64,000 bases of DNA from Acidobacteria bacterium Mor1 (lineage in GTDB: Bacteria; Acidobacteriota; Polarisedimenticolia; Polarisedimenticolales; Polarisedimenticolaceae). A program made the translations under genes and the position numbers. Below are positions 54,954 to 64,000 of this stretch, in pieces. The notes under the pieces were generated by a model, which saw nothing but the letters and a program-made list of their open reading frames with translations, was not told where the DNA came from and did no database searches. Position 1 is the stretch's first letter. The number at the start of each line of letters is the position of its first letter. The DNA lies in the NCBI GenBank assembly GCA_001664505.1, contig CP011806.1, positions 5,658,793-5,722,792 on the forward strand, read 5' to 3'.

Positions 54954-56789
54954 TTAGTTGATCGTCGGACCGGCGATGACCGAACGGACCTCATGCAGCA
55001 GGGTCTCGATCCGGTAGGGCTTCGAGAGGAAGCCCTGGACATCGTCGGTGGTTTCGCGAAGCACCTGTTGTTCGGCGTAGCCGCTGGAGAGGATCACCGG
55101 CGCCTTGCAGCCCCGGGAGCGGATCTCTCCGAGCACCTCGGAGCCGTCGCCGTCGGGCATGATCATGTCCAGCACGATGGCGTCGATGGAGTCCAGGGCG
55201 TCGGTCACCTGGTCGATGGCGGCCCTGGCACCGCCGGCCACCAGAACCCGGTAACCCTCGTGTTCCAGGGCACGCATCAGGAAATCGCGGATCGCCTGCT
55301 CGTCGTCGACCACCAGGACCGTTCGGGAGCGAGTTTCGGCCGGCGCTTCCGGCACGAGGATGCCCGGGTGTGAAGTTTCATCGGTGCTCTCGGGAAGATC
55401 GTGGAGCGCGGGGAGGGCCAGCTCGAAGCTGGTGCCGAAACCCAGGCGGCTCTTGACGCTGATCGCTCCTCCATGGGAGCGGATCGTCCCGAGAGCCGAG
55501 GAGAGCCCGAGTCCCTTGCCCTGGGCCTTGGTCGTGAAGAACGGCTCGAACAGGCGACCGAGGGTGTCGCCGCTCATCCCGGTGCCGTCGTCGGAGACTT
55601 CGAGAATCGCGTAGCGCCCCGATGGGAGCGGGTCGGTGGTGTGGGCCTGGGAGAAATACTCCTGGTCCAGTTCGGCGGCCCGGGTGCGGACGACGATGTT
55701 TCCACCTTCAGGGGGCATCGCTTCGCTGGCGTTGACGATGATGTTCAACAGCACCGTCTGCAGCTGGGAGCGGTCGATCTCGAGCCGGGGGAGATCCCGG
55801 GCGACGTCGAGACTCAGCGAGACGTTCTCGGGGAGCGCCCGGATCAGCAGGCGATCGATCTGACGGGCCAGTTCGTTGAGGTCCGACGGCCTCTTGTCCA
55901 GAGGGCGGCTGCCGGTAAAGGTCAGCAGGTTGCCGCAGAGCTCCGCCGCCCGCTCGGCGCCGTTCTCGATCTGGCTGAGATGCTCTCGCATGTCCCCGGC
56001 AGAGCGATCGGGGAGTTTGGCCAGCGAGGCGTGCCCCATGATGCCGACCAGCATGTTGTTGAAGTCGTGGGCCACGCCTCCCGCCATCAGGCCGAGACTC
56101 TCCAGCCGCTGTTTGCGGTCGAGGCGCTCCCGGGCGACCCGAAGTTCGCTCTGCACCCGCTCTCGTTCCGAGGCCTCGGATTCGTAGCGGGCCACCGCCC
56201 GGGCGAGACGTGTGGTGCGCTCGTCGGCGCGATCGCGAATCGCATCGGAGTAGCGGCGCAGCACCGCCTGGATCAGCAGGCCGGTGCAGGGCCCGAGATA
56301 GGCGTAGTAGATCAGGTCGACGGTGGTGGGCACGTAGCCGGTGATGCGCAGCGACAGCGCCCAGGCGGCCAGGTAGACCACGACGACGGCCAGGTACCAG
56401 CCGACGTGGCGGAAGAAGATCCCGGCCCCGGTGATCGCGATGAGCAATCCCGGCATCATCCGCGGCGCGTCGAGGACCACCGCGTATAGGGCGATGGCCA
56501 GCACCACGGTGTTGTAGACGAGGGCGACCGCCTGGGACTGGTGAATCGTCCGGACCCTGGGCAGCACCACCAGATAGAGGAAGGCCACCGCGCCGGCGGC
56601 CGCCAGGATCGCGAGGCCCAGGGAGCGGGAGGTCTCCGCGGGCAGCATCACGATCACCAGGAGCCCGAGGCCGAGGAAGAGCGGGATGACGGCGGCGAAC
56701 ACATTCCGGGCCAGTCCGATAGTCGGATCCTTGGCCTCGTTTCCGGGCCCGGACAGGGGCGGACCGGGGCGTTGCTGCGCCTGGCTCAT
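54954..56789 (-). CDS. Hybrid sensor histidine kinase with C-terminal receiver
   Basis: 611 residues. Six hydrophobic helices (about 28-178) form the input domain; a short coiled coil follows. Phosphoacceptor His241 in [12 protein letters not shown]-box [13 protein letters not shown]1 DDGTGMSG, F-box and G2 ([15 protein letters not shown]). A CheY-like receiver at about 489-605 has phospho-Asp541 ([11 protein letters not shown]) and the Lys in GFLSKPYR. The kinase probably phosphorylates its own receiver and passes the signal to a partner not encoded beside it. ATG 56789 has GGAGGATCG upstream. Divergent from glyA. Confidence 0.95.
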   Translation of the reverse strand: MSQAQQRPGPPLSGPGNEAKDPTIGLARNVFAAVIPLFLGLGLLVIVMLPAETSRSLGLAILAAAGAVAFLYLVVLPRVRTIHQSQAVALVYNTVVLAIALYAVVLDAPRMMPGLLIAITGAGIFFRHVGWYLAVVVVYLAAWALSLRITGYVPTTVDLIYYAYLGPCTGLLIQAVLRRYSDAIRDRADERTTRLARAVARYESEASERERVQSELRVARERLDRKQRLESLGLMAGGVAHDFNNMLVGIMGHASLAKLPDRSAGDMREHLSQIENGAERAAELCGNLLTFTGSRPLDKRPSDLNELARQIDRLLIRALPENVSLSLDVARDLPRLEIDRSQLQTVLLNIIVNASEAMPPEGGNIVVRTRAAELDQEYFSQAHTTDPLPSGRYAILEVSDDGTGMSGDTLGRLFEPFFTTKAQGKGLGLSSALGTIRSHGGAISVKSRLGFGTSFELALPALHDLPESTDETSHPGILVPEAPAETRSRTVLVVDDEQAIRDFLMRALEHEGYRVLVAGGARAAIDQVTDALDSIDAIVLDMIMPDGDGSEVLGEIRSRGCKAPVILSSGYAEQQVLRETTDDVQGFLSKPYRIETLLHEVRSVIAGPTIN

Positions 56790-56923
56790 GGGTCGGGCGA
56801 TCCTCCAGCTCCGAGTTTAACGCTAAAACCACCGGTCTCCGGCCACCAACATCCCGTTGTCGCGCCGCAAGCTAGGGGGACGGGATCGGCTGCCCAGACT
56901 CGCCGCTGCGACGATGCCGGTAG

Positions 56924-56929
56924 TAGAAT
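56924..56929 (+). promoter_or_regulatory. Candidate -10 element for glyA
   Basis: TAGAAT, one base from consensus, 44 bases before the start codon. No good -35 hexamer is seen at the proper distance. Confidence 0.3.
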
Positions 56930-56972
56930 GCCGCCGTCCTCAGAACGCCATCGATCCAGGAGAACCCGAGCC

Positions 56973-58247
<1,275 letters not shown>

Positions 58248-58253
58248 TCGGGC

Positions 58254-60173
58254 GTGCAGCCGGGTTTCTTCGCGCCCGACGGTCCGCTGGCCCGGGCGCT
58301 TCCCGCCTTCGAGCATCGGGCCGGACAGGAGCAAATGTCCGAGGCCGTGGCCCGCACCCTGGAGGGTGGCGGCACGCTGATGGTCGAGGCCGGAACCGGG
58401 ACCGGCAAGACGCTGGCCTACCTGGTGCCGGCGATTCGCTCCGGCCGCCGGGTGGTCATCTCCACCGGAACCCGCAACCTCCAGGATCAGATCTTCAACA
58501 AGGACATCCCGTTCCTGCAGCAGCAGGCCGGGCTGCCCGTATCCGCCGCCCTGATGAAGGGCCGGGACAACTACCTCTGCAAGTACCGCTTCGGGCAGTT
58601 CCGCCAGGAACCGCTGTTCGAGGTGCTGGCCGAACAGCGCTATCTGCAGACCCTCAAGGCCTGGGCCGTCGAGACCGAGAGCGGCGACCGGGCCGAGGTC
58701 GCCGAACTACCTGACCGGCTGCGGCTGTGGCGGGACATCAACGCCCGGGCCGAGACCTGCACCGGCAGCAAGTGTCCCGAGTATCAGGGTTGCTGGTTGA
58801 CCCAGATGAAGGCCCGGGCCGATGCCTCGCAGATCATCGTGGTCAATCACCATCTGTTCTTCGCCGATCTGGCGGTGCGCAGCGCCTTCGGCGCGGTGCT
58901 CCCCGAGTACGACTCGGTGATTTTCGACGAGGCGCACCTGCTCGAGGAGACGGCGACCCTCTACTTCGGCGTGCAGGTGTCGGCAAACCAGTTCGAGGAC
59001 CTCGCCCGCAGCGCCGAGCGCAGCGCCCACAAGGCAGGCGGGCCGGAGCACGGAGGCGCCGGCGCCGCCGGGTTGCGCCAGGCGGCCCTGGAGCTGTTCG
59101 TGCGGCTGGCCGAGTCCCAGCGTTTCCAGGCGGGCCGGGTTCCGCTGGAGCGTCCGGACAAGGGCGGCCCCGAAGTCGAGGCGGAATGGGCGGTGCTGTG
59201 CGAGGCGTTGGACGAGATGGTCCGCAAGGCGCCGACCACTTTGGACAAACCCGAAGACGCCGACGCCATCGTGCAGCGCTGCACCGAGCTGCGCACTGCC
59301 CTCGAGCGGATCCTGGCCCGGGACGATCCGGGCTTCGTCTACGGCATCGAGACCCGGGGCAAATCCAACCTGACCGTGTCCGCGGCGCCGATCGACGTCT
59401 CCGAGCTGCTCAAGATCAAGTTGTTCGACGAACTCCACGGCTGCGTGCTGACCTCGGCGACCCTGACCGTCGAGACCAAGTTCGATTTCTTCGGTACCCG
59501 CCTGGGTCTCGAAGGCGCCGAGCAGATGACCGCCGACTCTCCCTTCGACCATCGTGAGCAGGCGGTGCTGTATCTGCCCAAGCGCATGCCTGAACCCCGG
59601 GAGCATGCCTTCCTCGAGCGGTCGATCCAGGAGATCACGTCGCTGCTGCGCATCACCCAGGGGCGCGCCTTCCTGCTGTTTACCTCCTACGCGATGATGG
59701 AGAAGGTCTACGACGAACTGGAGGAGATCAACGAGTGGGTGCTGCTGCGCCAGGGGGAGGGGAGCAAGGTCGCCCTGGTCGAGACCTTCAAGGACACCCC
59801 GGGCGCGGTGTTGCTCGGGACGACCTCGTTCTGGCACGGGGTGGACGTTCAGGGAGACGCACTTTCGCTGGTCGTCATCGACAAGCTGCCCTACGACGTT
59901 CCCAGCGACCCGCTGGTCGCGGCGCGGATTCAGCGGATCAAGGATGAGGGGGGCAACCCCTTCCGCGACTACCAGACGCCGATGGCGGTGCTGGAACTGA
60001 AGCAGGGGCTGGGGCGTTTGTTGCGCAGCCGGGCGGACCGGGGGATCCTGTGTGTGCTCGATCCACGCCTGACCACCCGGAGCTACGGCAGGACGTTCCT
60101 GCGCTCGCTGCCCCCGTATCGCATCGTGCGCGAGCGGACCGACTGCCGGGCCTTCTTCGAGGAGGGCTCGTGA
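58254..60173 (+). CDS. DinG-type iron-sulfur ATP-dependent DNA helicase
   Basis: 639 residues, XPD-like superfamily 2 helicase. Walker A EAGTGTGKT (45-53), a DEAH box at 225-228 (FDEAHLLEE) and four cysteines between them (109, 169, 174, 180: NYLCKY, TCTGSKC, YQGC) arranged as in Fe-S helicases. Motif VI region GQGLGRLLRSRADRGILCV-like sequence is at the C-terminus. Predicted to unwind DNA such as R-loops or repair intermediates; DinG and YoaA are the closest named types. Start GTG 58254 is six bases after glyA and has no strong Shine-Dalgarno, so it may rely on coupling. Confidence 0.94.
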   Translation: MQPGFFAPDGPLARALPAFEHRAGQEQMSEAVARTLEGGGTLMVEAGTGTGKTLAYLVPAIRSGRRVVISTGTRNLQDQIFNKDIPFLQQQAGLPVSAALMKGRDNYLCKYRFGQFRQEPLFEVLAEQRYLQTLKAWAVETESGDRAEVAELPDRLRLWRDINARAETCTGSKCPEYQGCWLTQMKARADASQIIVVNHHLFFADLAVRSAFGAVLPEYDSVIFDEAHLLEETATLYFGVQVSANQFEDLARSAERSAHKAGGPEHGGAGAAGLRQAALELFVRLAESQRFQAGRVPLERPDKGGPEVEAEWAVLCEALDEMVRKAPTTLDKPEDADAIVQRCTELRTALERILARDDPGFVYGIETRGKSNLTVSAAPIDVSELLKIKLFDELHGCVLTSATLTVETKFDFFGTRLGLEGAEQMTADSPFDHREQAVLYLPKRMPEPREHAFLERSIQEITSLLRITQGRAFLLFTSYAMMEKVYDELEEINEWVLLRQGEGSKVALVETFKDTPGAVLLGTTSFWHGVDVQGDALSLVVIDKLPYDVPSDPLVAARIQRIKDEGGNPFRDYQTPMAVLELKQGLGRLLRSRADRGILCVLDPRLTTRSYGRTFLRSLPPYRIVRERTDCRAFFEEGS

Positions 60174-60934
60174 CCACCTTCAAGGATCACTTCTCGACTC
60201 AGTCGGCGGACTACGCCCGTTTTCGACCCAGCTATCCCGAAGAGCTCTACGCCTGGCTCGCCGGTCAGGCGCCCGGACGGAATCTCGCCTGGGACGTGGC
60301 GACCGGCAGCGGCCAGGCGGCCCGGGGGCTGGCCCCCTTCTTCGAGCGGGTGTACGCCAGCGACGCCAGCGCCGAGCAGATCAACAACGCCGTGGCTCAC
60401 CACAACGTCGAATACGCGGTGGGTTCCTGCGATACCAGCGGGCTCGCCGAGGGCAGCGTCGATCTGGTCAGCGTGGCCCAGGCGCTCCACTGGTTCGACC
60501 GCGAGGTTTTCTTCGAGGAGGTTCGCCGGGTGTCGGCTCCCGGGGGATTGGTCGCCGCCTGGTGCTACGGCCACCTGACCGTCGACTCGGCCCTCGATCC
60601 GCTGTTGCTGCACTTCTATGAAGGAGTCGTCGGGCCCTACTGGCCGCCGGAGCGGGTCCTGATCGAGCAGGGTTATCGCACCCTGGAGTTCGCGTTCGAC
60701 GAGATCGAGACTCCGCCGTTTGCCATCCGCCGCAGCTGGAACCTGGATCAGCTGACCGGCTATCTCGGCACCTGGTCTGCGGTCCAGCGCTACCGAGCCG
60801 ACCGCGGCGAGGATCCGATCCCCGTCTTGCGCAGGGAGCTCGAGCTCCGATGGGGTGACGCGGCAGCCGAGCGGGAAATCCGCTGGCCGTTGTCCTTGCG
60901 GGCGGGACGGGTCGCCGAGGGGAGGGGGCGATGA
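60170..60934 (+). CDS. Class I SAM-dependent methyltransferase
   Basis: 254 residues. The N-terminal KDHFSTQSADYARFRPSYPE and the SAM-binding WDVATGSGQAARGLAPF, then VYASDASAEQINNAV and VSVAQALHWFDRE, place it in the type-11 methyltransferase family, similar to yeast trans-aconitate methyltransferase-like proteins. The acceptor is unknown. GTG 60170 overlaps the helicase stop by four bases, and its own stop overlaps lspA, so all three are cotranslated. Confidence 0.92.
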   Translation: MTTFKDHFSTQSADYARFRPSYPEELYAWLAGQAPGRNLAWDVATGSGQAARGLAPFFERVYASDASAEQINNAVAHHNVEYAVGSCDTSGLAEGSVDLVSVAQALHWFDREVFFEEVRRVSAPGGLVAAWCYGHLTVDSALDPLLLHFYEGVVGPYWPPERVLIEQGYRTLEFAFDEIETPPFAIRRSWNLDQLTGYLGTWSAVQRYRADRGEDPIPVLRRELELRWGDAAAEREIRWPLSLRAGRVAEGRGR

Positions 60935-61455
60935 GCCGAGAGCAGAAGAATCCGTCGGGCCGCGAGCCGCTGAGTCGCAGGGCCCGGCTGGCGCTGTTGA
61001 TCTTGCTGGCCGTGTTCTGCGTCGGTTGCGATCAGGCCGCCAAGTCGGTAGCCCGGGACGCTCTGGCCAGCCAGCCGCCGATGCCCCTGGCCGGCGGCAC
61101 CGTTGTGCTGGAGTACGCCGAGAACCCGGGTGGGATGCTGGGGCTCGGGGGCGGGCTGGCGCCCCGGGCCCGTTTCGCTCTTCTGGTGGTGGCGGTCGCG
61201 GCGGCCCTTGGGGCGGTGGTCGCCTTCGTCGCCTCGAGCCCCGAGCTTTCCGCCGGCGGAGTGGCCAGCCTGGGGCTGTTTCTCGGCGGTGGCGTGGGCA
61301 ATCTGATGGACCGGATCGATCACGGATACGTGATCGACTTCGTTCACATGGGCTTCGGCTCCCTCAGGACCGGCATCTTCAACGTGGCGGATGTGGCCAT
61401 CCTGGCCGGGGCGGCAGGCTTCGTGTTCTTCAAGCTGCGGGGGCGCCGTCCGTGA
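60931..61455 (+). CDS. lspA: Lipoprotein signal peptidase (signal peptidase II)
   Basis: 174 residues with four membrane helices. Removes the signal peptide of prolipoproteins after lipidation. The two catalytic aspartates are in DRIDHGYVIDFVHMG and FNVADVAILAG. The N-terminal C-D-Q-A-A-K-S motif is present, and EYAENPGGMLGLG stands where N-T-G-A-A-F is usual. It processes the several lipoproteins encoded here. Overlaps the methyltransferase by ATGA. Confidence 0.93.
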   Translation: MSREQKNPSGREPLSRRARLALLILLAVFCVGCDQAAKSVARDALASQPPMPLAGGTVVLEYAENPGGMLGLGGGLAPRARFALLVVAVAAALGAVVAFVASSPELSAGGVASLGLFLGGGVGNLMDRIDHGYVIDFVHMGFGSLRTGIFNVADVAILAGAAGFVFFKLRGRRP

Positions 61456-61547
61456 TAGGGTGGCGCTTCTGTGACGGGGAGGTTATCTTCTCCCGACGCG
61501 GAAGTGCCCTCCCGGGGGGACACCTTCGCCTCGAAGGAAGGAAACAC

Positions 61548-61820
61548 GTGCCGTTTCGCAACCAACCGCTCCTGTTCCGGGCCTACACCTACGGGTGCGA
61601 TCAGGTCGGCAAGCTGTTGTTCAAGCGTTACTCCGCCGACCGTCCCTGCTGGACGCGTATCCTCGGCGAGCCGGCCTACGTGTACATGGGCCAGGCCCGG
61701 CTTCCCTGGAGCACCTGGGCTGCCTCGGCTCCCGAGATGGCGCGTTACTGGCTGCTTGCCGGCGTGGTCGGCACCGCAGCCCTGATCGGCCTGCGCGCCT
61801 TCCTGCGCCACTCTTCCTAG
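61548..61820 (+). CDS. Small protein with one C-terminal membrane helix
   Basis: 90 residues from GTG 61548, which has GAAGGAAGG upstream. Soluble part has AYTYGCDQVGKLLFKRYSAD and YVYMGQARLPW; a hydrophobic helix (about 67-84, YWLLAGVVGTAALIGLRAF) ends the protein. No family recognised. It follows lspA by 92 bases. Its stop shares a CTAG with the convergent M23 peptidase stop. Coding status is supported by the ribosome site and the exact convergent fit. Confidence 0.65.
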   Translation: MPFRNQPLLFRAYTYGCDQVGKLLFKRYSADRPCWTRILGEPAYVYMGQARLPWSTWAASAPEMARYWLLAGVVGTAALIGLRAFLRHSS

Positions 61821-62707
61821 TTCCGATCCCCGAACAGCACCGGATCGAGTAGCGACCTCGGGTCGAAGGGGCGGTTGTCGATCTTTGCGCCCCAGTGCAG
61901 GTGCGGTCCGGTGACCCGCCCGGTAGCCCCCGAGAGTCCGACCTGTTCTCCCGCCCGGATGTCTTCGCCCTCGGCGACATCGATGCGCGACAGGTGAGCG
62001 TACAGGGTGAACAGCCCGCCGCCGTGGTCGACGATCACCAGGTTGCCCGAGTAGTAGAGCTCCTCGGCCAGCACGACCCGGCCGGGACCGGAGCAGAGCA
62101 CCGGTGTCCCGGTGGCCGCTCTCAGGTCGAGTCCCGAATGGGGCGCACGGGGCTTGCCGTTGAAGACCCGGCGGCTGCCGAAAATCGAGGTCGGCTTGCC
62201 GGGGACCGGCCGGACGAAGGGTTCCGCCGGCGGCGCCCAGGGCTCCCGCCGGGCGTAGATCACGGCGAGCCTGGCCTTCTCACGGGCGATGCGCTCTCGA
62301 ATCGCCTTGGGTGGTTCCACGTACTTCGGCGCCACCTTCAGATGTTCCTGGGGAAAATCCCTTGGGGCGATGCGCACCGCCCGGGTGCCGGAGACCGTGG
62401 CGCCGTCGGTGGCGACTCCGCGGGCCTCGACCACGGTGGATCCCGCCTTGCGGTCCAGGTCGACCATGCTCCAGCCGGACCAGCTCCGGGCATCGCCGGT
62501 GCGGATCATGAACACCTGTTCGCCGAGAAAGCTGCAGGACAGCGACTCCAGGGGAACCGTCGAGGTGATGTCGATACGAACCCCCTCGCCTGCCGCCAGC
62601 TCACGGGCGCGAAGCTCGATGTCGAGGGATGCCTGGGAGGCGGCAGGGCCGGCACAGGCAGTCGAGACAATCACAAAAAACGCCAGAATACGCAGCAGGG
62701 GGGTCAT
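61817..62707 (-). CDS. Secreted M23 (LytM-type) zinc peptidase
   Basis: 296 residues with a signal peptide (ending ACAGPAASQA). An immunoglobulin-like N-terminal region (about 28-115) precedes a linker and the M23 domain (about 165-290). Zinc ligands are in HSGLDLRA (H and D) and HLHWGAK (second His), with the catalytic-site His in YAHLSRIDVAEG. FGSRRVFNGKPR is a typical start of the domain. Expected to cut peptidoglycan peptide bonds or act as an activator of an amidase. ATG 62707 has GGAGGATTTGC upstream. Confidence 0.93.
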   Translation of the reverse strand: MTPLLRILAFFVIVSTACAGPAASQASLDIELRARELAAGEGVRIDITSTVPLESLSCSFLGEQVFMIRTGDARSWSGWSMVDLDRKAGSTVVEARGVATDGATVSGTRAVRIAPRDFPQEHLKVAPKYVEPPKAIRERIAREKARLAVIYARREPWAPPAEPFVRPVPGKPTSIFGSRRVFNGKPRAPHSGLDLRAATGTPVLCSGPGRVVLAEELYYSGNLVIVDHGGGLFTLYAHLSRIDVAEGEDIRAGEQVGLSGATGRVTGPHLHWGAKIDNRPFDPRSLLDPVLFGDRN

Positions 62708-62821
62708 GCAAATCCTCCGGCACCCAGTCTAGACCGGGAGCGGCTCCCCCGGGGCCACGTTGCGATGCCGGACCCGGTCCGGTATATCCTTGGAACGAGT
62801 CGGGTATTGCAGGAGAGACCA

Positions 62822-63697
62822 TTGCCTTTCGGTGCCGTATTCGGAGCCCTGTTCTTCGGAGCCCTCTGCTTGGGCCAGGGGCTGCGTCTGATCAGCTTCC
62901 CGGCCTTGCCCGTGCGGGTTTCCGGCGGGCTGCTGGTGCTGCTCGGCCTCTCCCTTGCCGTCGGACTCCTGATGCGCCGATCCTGGGCGCGGTGGGGCGG
63001 AATCGCCGCCGCACTGATGATCGTGCTGCTCGCCGGCCGGATGGTCCTGGCGGGGGGCGGATCCCTGCTGGATCACCTGACGGTACTGGCCGGCGTCGCA
63101 ACGCTCCTGCTGCTGGCGCTGCCCGCGACCGGCGACGTGCGCCGCGGACTCGATCCCGAGGAGCGCCGCGGCGGCCTGCTCTGCACCGCGCTGGCTTTCG
63201 TCGCCGCCGGAACCGTACCGGCTCTCGGCATCGTGGGTTTGCTCTGGTTCTCGCCTCCGTCGGCTCACGCCGACCGGGGAGACGCCCAGGCCGCCTGGCG
63301 TCCGTCCAAGGGGATCGAGTGGAGTGACTTCGGGCCCGGCCTCGAACGGGCCAAGGCGGAGAGCAAGCCGATCCTGATCGACTTCTACGCCCAGTGGTGC
63401 GGCCCGTGCAAGACCATGGATCGCACGACCTTCCGTGACAAACGGGTGATCAAACTGCTCGAAGACGTGGTCGCCATCCGGGTAGATTCCGAGGAGACGC
63501 GCAACCGCCACGGCTACACCGGCGAGCAACTGGCCGAACTCTACCGGGTCGAGAGCTACCCGACGGTCGCCCTGCTCGACTCCAACGGCCGGGTGCTCGA
63601 GCGCCATCGCGGATTCCGCGGGACCCCCCCGTTCCTCGCCTGGCTCGAGGACGCTCTGGGCAAGGCCCAGACCCAGGTCGGCTCTCCCGCTTTCTGA
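62822..63697 (+). CDS. Membrane protein with C-terminal thioredoxin (DsbD-gamma-like) domain
   Basis: 291 residues. Start TTG 62822 is chosen for its AGGAGAG Shine-Dalgarno five bases upstream; ATG 62765 has none. About five hydrophobic segments occupy residues 1-140. A thioredoxin domain (about 165-285) has the active site FYAQWCGPCKTMD (C-x-x-C) and ESYPTVALLDSNGR with the cis-Pro, similar to the C-terminal domain of DsbD. The membrane part lacks obvious paired cysteines of the DsbD electron channel, so its electron donor is unclear. Role inferred: reduction or repair of disulfides at the cell envelope. Confidence 0.87.
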   Translation: MPFGAVFGALFFGALCLGQGLRLISFPALPVRVSGGLLVLLGLSLAVGLLMRRSWARWGGIAAALMIVLLAGRMVLAGGGSLLDHLTVLAGVATLLLLALPATGDVRRGLDPEERRGGLLCTALAFVAAGTVPALGIVGLLWFSPPSAHADRGDAQAAWRPSKGIEWSDFGPGLERAKAESKPILIDFYAQWCGPCKTMDRTTFRDKRVIKLLEDVVAIRVDSEETRNRHGYTGEQLAELYRVESYPTVALLDSNGRVLERHRGFRGTPPFLAWLEDALGKAQTQVGSPAF

Positions 63698-63846
63698 TAC
63701 CCTGACCTCCGAGTCGGTCCGCTCCCCGGCGTCAACCGGCTCGTCCCTCTTTCCCATGAGCGCCCTGTCGCGCCGCCGCTTTGATGCCGGCTTCGTTATC
63801 CGAGGCCCGGCCGGGCGCCGGTGCCGAGCCGGCGTCGAGGTCGTGC

Positions 63847-64000
63847 ATGCGTCACAAGCGATTGTTCATTCCCGGCCCTACCGAAGTTCGCGTCGAGAAC
63901 CTGGCCGCCCTGGCCCGGCCTCAGGTCGGACACCGTTCGGGTGAGTTCCAGGCGCTCTACGAGAGTACCGTCGGCAAGCTGAAGAAACTGCTGCGCACCG
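63847..64000 (+). CDS. Class V aminotransferase, N-terminal part, cut by window end
   Basis: Only 51 residues are visible. MRHKRLFIPGPTEV followed by LARPQVGHRSGEFQALYEST is the start seen in class V PLP aminotransferases of the alanine/serine-glyoxylate and SerC-like type (P-G-P-T ... H-R-S-x-E-F). The active-site Lys would lie beyond the window. ATG 63847 is the likely start; no strong Shine-Dalgarno is seen. Which amino acid it uses cannot be told. Confidence 0.8.
   Translation, partial: MRHKRLFIPGPTEVRVENLAALARPQVGHRSGEFQALYESTVGKLKKLLRT

Noticed and set aside
61895-62821. Upstream extension of the membrane thioredoxin frame
   Set aside because: Antisense to the M23 peptidase; the TTG at 62822 has a strong ribosome site and starts the first membrane helix.

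Overview
The window is a very GC-rich, densely packed chromosomal segment from a Gram-negative bacterium. It has lipoprotein signals, signal peptidase II, a TorF-type porin and secreted peptidases. I see no phage, transposase, integrase, CRISPR array, rRNA or tRNA. The gene content (TldD/TldE, HemN/HemY, three-subunit transhydrogenase, long-form urocanase, M1/M16/S8 peptidases, Asp-box and thrombospondin-type-3 surface proteins) and the base composition would suit an Acidobacteriota member, possibly of the Thermoanaerobaculia type. That placement is an inference from style and was not tested. Genes are tightly coupled: 4-base ATGA/GTGA overlaps are common, and two convergent pairs share a CTAG in which both stop codons sit. 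No stretch longer than 300 bases lacks a gene.

Region by region. 1-3274: fatty-acid/acyl-CoA metabolism (a dehydrogenase-crotonase fusion cut by the left edge, and a separate 3-hydroxybutyryl-CoA dehydrogenase). 3279-6827: a cation/calcium antiporter-like protein, a YbjQ protein with two tiny paralogous membrane proteins, a lipoprotein and a CHRD protein. 6961-10270: a divergent locus with a subtilase lipoprotein and TorF porin on one side and an ECF sigma/anti-sigma pair on the other. 10300-15500: GNAT acetyltransferase, an odd membrane protein with ExbD-like segments, and pntAA-pntAB-pntB. 15748-23822: epimerase, an M16 pair (one active, one without the zinc motif), urocanase, Cu/Zn SOD and FabH. 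23907-31791: His-repeat protein, an SDR and gamma-glutamyltransferase, PDZ protein, aminotransferase and a divergent transketolase. 31912-37433: an M1-type peptidase and a secreted SGNH esterase.

37492-47513 is mostly on the minus strand: late heme synthesis (hemN-hemY), a second ECF sigma/anti-sigma operon with a membrane protein, a Nudix hydrolase, and a proteostasis cluster (clpB, hsp20, htpX, grpE). 47785-53014 holds a secreted Asp-box protein and a tldD-tldE pair. 53092-64000 holds a dGTPase-like HD protein with altered catalytic residues, an NTF2-like protein, a hybrid histidine kinase, glyA, a DinG-type helicase, a methyltransferase, lspA, an M23 peptidase, a membrane-anchored thioredoxin and the start of a class V aminotransferase.

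The points most worth following are: (1) the anti-sigma factor at 9680-10270, whose C-terminus resembles the propeptide-like segment of the neighbouring subtilase; (2) a perfect 12-base complement to the Shine-Dalgarno and start codon of the 41917 operon; (3) the probably non-canonical dGTPase-like protein; (4) the 24-bp hairpin-forming tandem repeat that includes the fabH stop codon.
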